Origin: Verrucomicrobiia bacterium
GTDB lineage: Bacteria > Verrucomicrobiota > Verrucomicrobiia > Chthoniobacterales > UBA6821
Assembly: GCA_026398175.1 (NCBI GenBank)
Contig: JAPLTJ010000140.1
Coordinates: 1 to 54,633 of the forward strand
Length of the DNA stretch: 54,633 bases
Direction: 5' to 3'
A program made the translations under genes and the position numbers. Position 1 is the first letter of the stretch, and the number at the start of each line of letters is the position of its first letter. This document shows positions 8,703 through 15,564 of the stretch, one piece after another. A model generated the notes under the pieces. It worked only from the letters and a program-made list of their open reading frames with translations, was not told the DNA's origin and made no database searches.

Positions 8703-8808
8703 ATTAGAGGTGGGGCGTGGGGTAAGATTTTTGATTATAGGCTATAGAAAAATCTCATTCTACTATTTCTTTTGTACTTTTTGTCTTCTTTGTGACTATT
8801 CTTTTTTC

Positions 8809-9039
8809 ATGGAAAATAATATTACAGTATCTGTCGAAAAATTTGATGTCAGAAGCACATCGAGAGATGTTCCTAATCAGCCTGTTGTTTCTTCTACAGG
8901 AAAATTAGGAACCAGTTCTATCAGTCAAACTGCTCCAGATACAAGGCGCCTTAAGGATCAGACTATGTACCAACAGATGGAGGCTGCTGGAGAAGCTCGC
9001 TTTAATAAGGGGATCGTTCCTCTTCCCCCTACGATTTAA
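8809..9039 (+). CDS. Small Ser/Thr-rich hypothetical protein
   Basis: A 76-residue protein from the ATG at 8809; upstream in-frame sequence is low-complexity and includes a CTTTGTG-type stretch, so the earlier start at 8710 is unlikely. The sequence is polar and rich in Ser, Thr, Gln and Pro, with no membrane segment or Cys, and ends in P-L-P-P-T-I. It sits alone between the divergent AsmA-like gene and the convergent priA. No family recognised; composition resembles secreted-substrate N-termini. Confidence 0.45.
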   Translation: MENNITVSVEKFDVRSTSRDVPNQPVVSSTGKLGTSSISQTAPDTRRLKDQTMYQQMEAAGEARFNKGIVPLPPTI

Positions 9040-9071
9040 GGTTAACCTCCACTCATTCGGCAAAAAAAAGA

Positions 9072-11327
9072 CTACATCAACGACTGCGGATCGACATCGA
9101 TGGTCGTGATGATGCCACTTGGAAAGGAAGTCTTTTCCAGAACAGATCGAAGAGCAGTGCCCATTTTTTTGGCAGAGCTACCTTTAAGAGCGATATGAAA
9201 ACGATATTGCCCATGGGCTCGCTCTAAGGGCGCTGGCACAGCCTCTCCGACTGCCACTTCTGGAGGTAATGTTTGGCGAATTTTCTTCTGAAGAGCTGCT
9301 GCAAAAAAAGATGCACGCTCTTGAATTTTTCCACGCACTTGAACCAAGATCATCCGTTGGAATGGCGGATAGCCAAACTGTTTTCGTAACGCAATCTCTT
9401 GGTCAAAAAATCCATGATAGTCGTGATGGCGTGCAAATTGAATCGAAGGACTCACTGGCGTGTAGGTCTGAATCATGACCTCGCCTTCGCGATCTCCGCG
9501 GCCAGCGCGGCCAGCGACTTGAGTCAAAAGCTGAAATGTTCGTTCTCCGGCCCGGAAGTCAGGAGCATGTAAACTCGTATCGGCATTGATAATTCCTACT
9601 AGCGTCACATTGGGAAAATCGAGACCCTTCGCGATCATCTGCGTTCCAATTAAAATATCGATCTGCCGACTCCGAAAGCGGTCCAATGTTTTTTGAAAAA
9701 TTCCTTTTCCTTTCATCGTATCGGTATCCATGCGGGCCAGACGCGCTGCTGGAAAGGCCTGCTGAATGGCCGCCTCGACACGCTGCGTTCCCATGCCGCG
9801 TTGCAAAATTCCAGGATCGCGACACTCGGGACAAACCGTCGGTAATTTTTTCGTAACGCCACAAAGATGACAAACCAACGTATTGCTCGTGCGATGAAAG
9901 GTCAGCGCCAAACTGCAGTGAGGACATTCGCAGACGTGGCCACATTGCTGACAGAGGAGCGAACTGGCAAAGCCGCGTCGATTGAGAAAAAGAATCACCT
10001 GCTCTCCCAGCTCCAATCGAGCTGTAATTGCCTGACGCAGCGGAAAAGAGAGAACACCATCGGCCTGTTTGCCCCGCACTTGCAAACGAAGATCGAGCAC
10101 GCGTACGAGCGGCATCTTTTGATGATCGGCACGCAGTGGCAATTCGAGCAAGCGATACTTAGCACCTGGGTTCTGCGTGTTGTAAAAACTTTCCATCGAG
10201 GGCGTCGCACTCCCCAAGACGATGGGGCATTTTTCTAAATGAGCCCGCATCACCGCAACATCGCGAGCATGATAGCGCGGTGACTCTTCCTGCTTGTAGC
10301 TTCCTTCGTGTTCTTCATCGACAATGATGAGACCGAGATTTTGCAAGGGAGCAAAGACAGCACTGCGCGCTCCAATGGCAATCCGTGCCTCTCCTCGATG
10401 CAAGCGCAACCATTCTTCATGACGCTCTCCTTCGGAAAGATGACTGTGCAACACTGCAATAAGGCGTGTCCCCATCGTTGTTTCAAAACGACTTCGAAAA
10501 CGTTCGACTGTCTGTGGAGTGAGTGCAATCTCGGGAACCAGCACCAGCGCTGATTTGCCGAGAGCCAACGCTCGTTCAATCGCGCGCAAATAGACTTCAG
10601 TTTTTCCACTCCCGGTAACTCCATGCAAGAGGAAAGGAAGAGAAGAAGATTTTTTTTCGCTTATGGAATCCAATTCTTCATAAAGAACCTGAATTACTTT
10701 TTCTTGATCGCTATTCAATGTTGGCGGCGGAGAAGAAAGAACTTTTTCTCCAGCAAAAGGATCGCGAGCACAAACTTCTTCTTCGATCAGAATCCATCCT
10801 GCTTTAGCCAATGCTGTCATGGAAGAGGCACTAACGCCAATTTGCTCCAAGAGAGCAGTGAGTGGAATTTTTTCGTTCGCTTTTAAAAGCGCCTCTATAA
10901 TTTTTTGTTGCTGTGGTGCTCGTCGCTGCAACCCCTCCCACTCAACACCGGAGGCTTGTTTGATCAAAGAAACAACACGTCGTATTTTCTTAGCAATGGA
11001 ATCGTCTCGAATCGTTCCAGGAAGAAACGAGCGCAAGACCGTATGCAATGGCGTTACATAATAATTGGCCATCCAGCGAGCTAACTCCAAAAGGCAAAGG
11101 GAAAGCAATGGCGCCTCTTCCGAAACCAATAGCCTGGAGATAGTTTTCACATGAGGAAAAGCGCTTGTTGCTTGCAATTCCAACACCGTTCCAAAAACTT
11201 CTTTGTTCCGCAGCGGCACGGCCACACGCCCTCCCACAGCGACTTTGCCGCGGTATTCTTCAGGAATAGAATAATCGAGAATCGTTCCTTCCGTGCGATC
11301 GATGAGAATGCGGGCGATGGAAGACAT
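9072..11327 (-). CDS. priA: Primosomal protein N', replication restart helicase
   Basis: PriA recognises stalled or recombined replication forks, unwinds DNA in the 3' to 5' direction and starts reloading of the replicative helicase. The 751-residue protein has the expected N-terminal DNA-binding domain, a Walker A motif (G-V-T-G-S-G-K-T) near residue 235, the D-E-E-H box near 330, G-S-A-T-P-S motif III, and the zinc-binding region with four C-x-x-C pairs between about residues 450 and 500 (C-Q-Q-C, C-P-H-C, C-H-L-C, C-P-E-C). Helicase motifs V and VI (G-T-Q-M-I-A-K-G-L-D-F and Q-V-A-G-R-A-G-R) are intact. It follows the pseudopilin gene on the same strand after a short tandem repeat. Confidence 0.96.
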   Translation of the reverse strand: MSSIARILIDRTEGTILDYSIPEEYRGKVAVGGRVAVPLRNKEVFGTVLELQATSAFPHVKTISRLLVSEEAPLLSLCLLELARWMANYYVTPLHTVLRSFLPGTIRDDSIAKKIRRVVSLIKQASGVEWEGLQRRAPQQQKIIEALLKANEKIPLTALLEQIGVSASSMTALAKAGWILIEEEVCARDPFAGEKVLSSPPPTLNSDQEKVIQVLYEELDSISEKKSSSLPFLLHGVTGSGKTEVYLRAIERALALGKSALVLVPEIALTPQTVERFRSRFETTMGTRLIAVLHSHLSEGERHEEWLRLHRGEARIAIGARSAVFAPLQNLGLIIVDEEHEGSYKQEESPRYHARDVAVMRAHLEKCPIVLGSATPSMESFYNTQNPGAKYRLLELPLRADHQKMPLVRVLDLRLQVRGKQADGVLSFPLRQAITARLELGEQVILFLNRRGFASSLLCQQCGHVCECPHCSLALTFHRTSNTLVCHLCGVTKKLPTVCPECRDPGILQRGMGTQRVEAAIQQAFPAARLARMDTDTMKGKGIFQKTLDRFRSRQIDILIGTQMIAKGLDFPNVTLVGIINADTSLHAPDFRAGERTFQLLTQVAGRAGRGDREGEVMIQTYTPVSPSIQFARHHDYHGFFDQEIALRKQFGYPPFQRMILVQVRGKIQERASFFAAALQKKIRQTLPPEVAVGEAVPAPLERAHGQYRFHIALKGSSAKKMGTALRSVLEKTSFPSGIITTIDVDPQSLM

Positions 11328-11330
11328 GCC

Positions 11331-11364
11331 TATAGGCTACAGGCTACAGACTGCAGGCTACAGA
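11331..11364. repeat. CTACAGG-type tandem repeat
   Basis: Four degenerate copies of a unit close to GGCTACA(G) fill the gap between the priA start and the pseudopilin stop. A relative (CAGATTACAG units) is at 35697-35725, upstream of the second family 9 glycosyltransferase on the minus strand. Confidence 0.75.
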
Positions 11365-11369
11365 AAAAT

Positions 11370-12044
11370 TCACTCCAACGGACTGCCTGCCACAACACTT
11401 CCAATCACACGACTATTGTTAAGCTGCTGCGGCAAGAGGATGACTCCATCTCCACCGCGATGGATGATGACACAGCCTTGATTGCCGTACGGCTTGACAG
11501 CGGGATCGAGCGTGATCGTAGTATTGGCGGCGCTCCCATGAACGGTGGCATTACGCGTGATCAAAAAAATCGCATCGCTCTCGCTGTTTTCTTGCACAGG
11601 ATAAACTTTGAAGGCTGTTTCTCGCGCGGCCGTCGGCAGAGTTGCAACCTGGACCCCAGGCGCTGAAGAGAGTTTACAAAACTCATTGGTCGAAGCATAT
11701 CCGGAACAGAGCGCTGTCGCCCAGATCGAAAAACTCGGCACAGCCCCATCTCCAGGCCATCCGGAGCCGGTAGAGCCAGCAATCGTTGCATCCATGGCCA
11801 TGGATTGCGTCGCCATATAAAGTTGGTTGCCATTGCTTAATGTCTGTGTCATTTGCCCTTTGGTAAGCACTTTTAAAATATTTGGTAACGCCAATGAAGT
11901 GAGGAGAGCAATGATGGCGACGACGACAAGGAGCTCGATGAGGGTGAAGCCATCGCTACGCGATGGCTTCGCCGCCTTCGCGGGGACAAGGTTGCAGAAG
12001 TAGTTCTTAGTTGGTAGTTCGTAGTTATTAACTTGGCGATTCAT
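11370..12044 (-). CDS. Type IV pilin-like/type II secretion pseudopilin
   Basis: The prepilin signature G-F-T-L-I-E-L-L-V-V-V-A-I-I is clear: cleavage after Gly, Glu at mature position 5, and a long hydrophobic helix. It should be cut and methylated by a prepilin peptidase and placed in a pilus or type II secretion pseudopilus. The mature part has about 193 residues with a globular C-terminal domain of unknown partner. I chose the ATG at 12044 (224 residues). The leader of about 31 residues is unusually long and is encoded by two repeats: a TAGTT-type tandem repeat (12000-12031) and a 25-nt palindrome (11946-11970). No other pilus gene is nearby. Confidence 0.82.
   Translation of the reverse strand: MNRQVNNYELPTKNYFCNLVPAKAAKPSRSDGFTLIELLVVVAIIALLTSLALPNILKVLTKGQMTQTLSNGNQLYMATQSMAMDATIAGSTGSGWPGDGAVPSFSIWATALCSGYASTNEFCKLSSAPGVQVATLPTAARETAFKVYPVQENSESDAIFLITRNATVHGSAANTTITLDPAVKPYGNQGCVIIHRGGDGVILLPQQLNNSRVIGSVVAGSPLE
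11946..11970. repeat. Palindrome inside the prepilin leader
   Basis: GAAGCCATCGC, loop TAC, then the perfect inverse: an 11-bp stem with a 3-nt loop. The core (CATCGC-nnn-GCGATG) is the same as in the hairpin after the porin gene at 6103-6117. It encodes part of the pseudopilin leader peptide. Confidence 0.8.
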
Positions 12045-12076
12045 CAGAAAAGTAAAAAATAAGGCATTCCAAAAAT

Positions 12077-12427
12077 TCAAACTATTGCTAGCGCATTTCG
12101 AATTTTTTTTGCCTCTTCGGTCGTGAATCGCGTATGGCGCCTTAACTTACTTGCTAAGGTGTGTTTGTTAATTCCGCTGAGGCGTGCCAGCTTCGAAATG
12201 TTTAATAAAGGAGCAAGGCGTGTGATTTCTTCTGCCGCTATATCAGGCTCAGGAATGGGATCATCATGACGCTTGGCTGATTCTAACCATAGCTCCATAG
12301 CTTCACGAATATTTAGCGCAGCACTTTCATAGCTATGACCATGGGCAACGCAGCCAGGCAAAGAGGGGACTTCCGCGATATAAGCTTTATCTTCATCGCT
12401 CCAATAAATTTTTGTGAGGTATTTCAT
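12077..12427 (-). CDS. hicB: HicB-family antitoxin
   Basis: The 116-residue partner of the toxin gene just upstream. The N-terminal half is the HicB partial RNase-H fold (Y-I-A-E-V-P-S-L-P-G-C-V-A-H-G followed by A-L-N-I-R-E-A-M-E-L-W-L). The C-terminal half is a helix-turn-helix (L-N-I-S-K-L-A-R-L-S-G-I-N-K-H-T-L-A) expected to bind the module's own promoter, so autorepression is likely. Its ATG overlaps the toxin stop by 4 bp, which supports coupled translation. Confidence 0.9.
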   Translation of the reverse strand: MKYLTKIYWSDEDKAYIAEVPSLPGCVAHGHSYESAALNIREAMELWLESAKRHDDPIPEPDIAAEEITRLAPLLNISKLARLSGINKHTLASKLRRHTRFTTEEAKKIRNALAIV

Positions 12428-12657
12428 GGATTTAATAAATTTCGAATTTGCCGAATATAAACTGACTTTAAATCACTCCCGTGGCACGGAAGGACCATCT
12501 TTCGACCATCACTATGTCGAAAGATTTGGTGGCTTCCCTTGCCTCCATCTAAAATAAATCCTTCTCTCTTTAAAACATAAACGGCTTCCTGAAAACTGAT
12601 ATTGTTATCTGATTGGCCGCTTAAAATTTTCGCGAGAGTTTTTTCAGATTTGCTCAT
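12424..12657 (-). CDS. hicA: HicA-family mRNA interferase toxin
   Basis: A 77-residue toxin of the HicA family, which cleaves mRNA through a double-stranded-RNA-binding-like fold with one catalytic His. That His is His43 in G-S-H-Q-I-F-R-H. The flanking G-F-x-L-D-G-G-K-G-S-H and V-L-P-C-H-G motifs are typical. I chose the ATG at 12657; an earlier start would run into the end of glgB. Order toxin-antitoxin and a 4-bp overlap with hicB are the standard arrangement. It lies between glgB and the pseudopilin gene, suggesting insertion of the module into a gene border. Confidence 0.88.
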   Translation of the reverse strand: MSKSEKTLAKILSGQSDNNISFQEAVYVLKREGFILDGGKGSHQIFRHSDGRKMVLPCHGSDLKSVYIRQIRNLLNP

Positions 12658-12713
12658 TTGAAATAATGGAGATAACAACCTGAACAAAAATTCGTGCATC
12701 GTCAATAGATTTT

Positions 12714-15023
12714 CTATGCCATTTTTAAATACAATGTACTTAACGGTGGAAGATCTATCACAATGGAGTTCCAAAAGCGATGAGAATGTTGGTGGTCAGC
12801 ATCGATAGTCGGCGGAAGATACGCCCCACTCCCACCAAAACAACCTGCATCGCTATTGAAAATAATTTCGTATTTTCCATCATGAGGCACACCGAGACGA
12901 TAGTTGTAGCGCACCACCGGCGTGGCATTGACGACGACGATGATGCCGGAACCACCAGGAGATTTTCGCAGAAAACTCCAAATACTATTTTCCGCATCAT
13001 TAAAATCAATCCATTCAAATCCTGCCCCCTCGTCATCGAGCAGCCAAAAGGCAGGCTCTTGACGGTAGAGCTTGTTGAGTTCTTTGACGAGAAGCTGCAT
13101 CCCATGATGTGGTGCGTACTGGAGCAAGTGCCAATCGAGGCTTTGGTCATGATTCCATTCGCGCCACTGAGCGATCTCACCTCCTTGGAAAAGTAATTTT
13201 TTTCCGGGATGTCCCCACATCCAGGCAAAGAAGAAACGCAGGTTGGCGAATTTTTGCCAATCATCCTCCGGCATTTTATTGAGGAGCGATCCTTTGCCGT
13301 GCGTTACTTCATCATGACTCAAAACCAGGATGAAATGTTCGTGGTAGGCGTAGAGCATCGAGAAGGTGATGTCTCCTTGATGATATTTGCGATGAATGGG
13401 CGGACGACTGATGTACTGCAGCGAATCATTCATCCATCCCATGTTCCACTTAAAACCAAAACCAAGCCCCCCATCGTACGTCGGCTTAGAAACAGCCGGC
13501 CACGCCGTCGACTCTTCTGCAATCATCATGATTCCAGGATGCCGCTCATAGCAGATTTCGTTGCAGCTTTTAACAAAATCGACCGCCTCTAAGTTCTCGC
13601 GACCTCCAAAGATATTCGGCGTCCACTCTCCCTCCTTACGGGAATAGTCAAGGTAGAGCATCGAGGCCACCGCATCGACTCGCAATCCATCGATGTGATA
13701 TTCTGAAAACCAATAGAGCGCATTCGCGATGAGAAAATTCCGAACCTCATGCCGCGCGTAGTTAAAAATGAGCGTTCCCCAATCGCGATGCTCGGCGCGG
13801 TTGGGATCTTCATGTTCGTAGAGCGCCGTTCCATCAAATTGCCGCAACCCATGAGCATCGCGAGGGAAGTGGCCTGGCACCCAATCGAGGATGACGCCGA
13901 TTCCAGCTTGATGAAAACGGTCGACGAGCTGACGGAAATCATCTGGCTTTCCAAAACGACTGCTAGGCGCAAAAAAGTTAACGACTTGATATCCCCATGA
14001 CCCTTCAAACGGATGCTCCATCACAGGCATGAGCTCGACGTGCGTGAATCCCATTTCTTTCACATAGCTCACCAACTGATCGGCAAGCTCCAGATAGCTA
14101 AGAGGACGATTGTTTTCTTCCGGCACACATCGCCACGAACCAAGATGAACTTCGTAAATGGACATCGGCTTGTGATATCGATCTTGAGAGGCTCGCGAGG
14201 TCATCCAGTCCTGATCACTCCATTGATAACGACCGAGATCATAAACCATGCAGGCCGTGCGCAAGTCATGCTGCGCGAAAACTCCATACGGATCGGTTTT
14301 TAAAAAAAGGTCGCCGTGTGGCCCTCGAATTTCAAATTTGTAGTGAACTCCTTCAGCCACTTCCGGAATAAAAATTTCCCAGACGCCGGACGAGCCGAGA
14401 CGCCGCATCAAATGAAAGCGGCCATCCCAATTGTTAAAATCGCCAACCACGCTCACGCGCTGCGCGTTGGGAGCCCAGACCGCAAACCCAGTCCCAGCGA
14501 CCCCTGCAACCGTACGAGGATGAGCCCCGAGATGCTTGTAACTTTCCCAATCGCGTCCCTCCGCATGAAGATAGAGATCGAGATCGCTGATTTGCGGATC
14601 AAAGGCATACGGATCGTGCAACCGCCTGGTGCCTTGCTCCGTCGTGATTTCTAGCACATAGGAGTCAGTCCCATAGTTCATTAATTTTGGTGCCAGTCCA
14701 TTAGATTTGGGGTCTGACCCTAAATATAACGATCTATGGGACTGACCCCTAATTGGAATAATCAACTCGAACAACCCTCGCTCTTCGACGCAGGGAAGAT
14801 CAAACTCTCCCCACGACGCAATCCATTTCACTTTTTGCGCTCCAGGAGACCAAACCCGGAGAATCGCTTCCGAGGCCGACACCGGACAGAATCCCAAAAT
14901 CCGATGCGGATCGCTATGCCTCAGCTCGAGCAGCGGATAGAGATCGGTGTCGGGAAGGAGAGATCGTAGGTTTGGTAGATTGGTTTTCATGCGCTTGAAG
15001 TCGGCATAAAATCTGCCGAGCAA
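12714..15023 (-). CDS. glgB: 1,4-alpha-glucan branching enzyme
   Basis: GlgB adds alpha-1,6 branches to glycogen in the cytoplasm. The 769-residue protein has an N-terminal N1 module, a CBM48 domain (F-A-V-W-A-P-N-A-Q-R-V-S-V-V-G-D-F-N-N-W-D-G) and a GH13 barrel with all catalytic regions: G-L-R-V-D-A-V-A-S-M-L (nucleophile Asp), the acid Glu in M-M-I-A-E-E-S-T, and L-S-H-D-E-V. The start may be at 15023 or at the ATG at 14990. A stretch of about 30 residues in the N1 module, from after L-I-I-P to just before S-Y-V-L-E, is encoded by a palindromic repeat and is not expected in the family. No other glycogen gene is in the window. Confidence 0.95.
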   Translation of the reverse strand: MLGRFYADFKRMKTNLPNLRSLLPDTDLYPLLELRHSDPHRILGFCPVSASEAILRVWSPGAQKVKWIASWGEFDLPCVEERGLFELIIPIRGQSHRSLYLGSDPKSNGLAPKLMNYGTDSYVLEITTEQGTRRLHDPYAFDPQISDLDLYLHAEGRDWESYKHLGAHPRTVAGVAGTGFAVWAPNAQRVSVVGDFNNWDGRFHLMRRLGSSGVWEIFIPEVAEGVHYKFEIRGPHGDLFLKTDPYGVFAQHDLRTACMVYDLGRYQWSDQDWMTSRASQDRYHKPMSIYEVHLGSWRCVPEENNRPLSYLELADQLVSYVKEMGFTHVELMPVMEHPFEGSWGYQVVNFFAPSSRFGKPDDFRQLVDRFHQAGIGVILDWVPGHFPRDAHGLRQFDGTALYEHEDPNRAEHRDWGTLIFNYARHEVRNFLIANALYWFSEYHIDGLRVDAVASMLYLDYSRKEGEWTPNIFGGRENLEAVDFVKSCNEICYERHPGIMMIAEESTAWPAVSKPTYDGGLGFGFKWNMGWMNDSLQYISRPPIHRKYHQGDITFSMLYAYHEHFILVLSHDEVTHGKGSLLNKMPEDDWQKFANLRFFFAWMWGHPGKKLLFQGGEIAQWREWNHDQSLDWHLLQYAPHHGMQLLVKELNKLYRQEPAFWLLDDEGAGFEWIDFNDAENSIWSFLRKSPGGSGIIVVVNATPVVRYNYRLGVPHDGKYEIIFNSDAGCFGGSGAYLPPTIDADHQHSHRFWNSIVIDLPPLSTLYLKMA
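14664..14746. repeat. REP-like palindrome inserted in frame in glgB
   Basis: The ends GTCAGTCCCATAG (14664-14676) and its perfect inverse (14734-14746) enclose a short internal part with a second GGTCTGACCC segment. The gene-sense side begins GGGGTCAGTCCCATAGATCG, which matches the intergenic copy at 23700. It adds about 30 sense codons to glgB without a stop. The GGGGTCAG core resembles REP sequences mobilised by REP-associated IS200-type transposases; no such transposase is in this window. Confidence 0.85.
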
Positions 15024-15104
15024 GGCGATGGTATTAACGCAAAAAATTAAATAGTGCTAGCTTTTAAACAGAGCTCTTTGTTTTACTTAAACGCTCATCA
15101 TATC

Positions 15105-15524
15105 ATGGCAAGTGAAATAGCAACAGTAGTTCAAAATTTTGGCTCCACCATTGGCTTGGTGGCTGATCTTGATTTATCGAAGAATGGAACGATTCGACTC
15201 AACCTTACAGAAGATTTTGGAATCGATTTTGAAGAAGATCCTAATGGAAAAACGGTTTGGATTTATTGCGATCTCTTTCCAGGAGCTGATAAGACCCAGC
15301 AGGAAGTCCTGTTTCAATTGTTGCGCTTGATGTTTACTCATCATAGGACCTCCGATGCCCACCTCACGATCGATCCCAAGGGATTTTCCATCATGCTTGT
15401 GAGTTCGTTTTCTTGTAATAGCACAACCGCAGAGACTCTCCCCCCTGTAGAACGACTCGATGAGCATCTCAAAAACTTTGTCGCACTTGTCGAAGCGCTT
15501 CGTACTGCAGCTAACGAGAAATAA
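15105..15524 (+). CDS. CesT/SycE-like type III secretion chaperone
   Basis: A 139-residue acidic protein with the size and pattern of class I type III secretion chaperones: an N-terminal helix, then alternating beta strands (G-T-I-R-L-N-L, V-W-I-Y-C-D-L), a central helix with a run of Leu (V-L-F-Q-L-L-R-L-M-F), more strands (L-T-I-D-P-K-G-F-S-I-M-L) and a long C-terminal helix. Such proteins dimerise, wrap the N-terminal chaperone-binding part of an effector and deliver it to the secretion ATPase. I chose the ATG at 15105 over 15054. The next gene starts 41 bp downstream and is the natural candidate cargo. Assignment by pattern. Confidence 0.68.
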   Translation: MASEIATVVQNFGSTIGLVADLDLSKNGTIRLNLTEDFGIDFEEDPNGKTVWIYCDLFPGADKTQQEVLFQLLRLMFTHHRTSDAHLTIDPKGFSIMLVSSFSCNSTTAETLPPVERLDEHLKNFVALVEALRTAANEK

Positions 15525-15564
15525 AATTCCAACTGAGCTTTTAAACATTTAACTTTTTATTGTT

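Noticed and set aside
11151-11666. Plus-strand ORF across the priA/pseudopilin junction
   Set aside because: It is antisense to the conserved PriA N-terminus and pseudopilin C-terminus and runs through the CTACAGG repeat.
12424-12774. Longer HicA from a start at 12774
   Set aside because: It would overlap the 3' end of glgB, and the conserved toxin domain fits the ATG at 12657.
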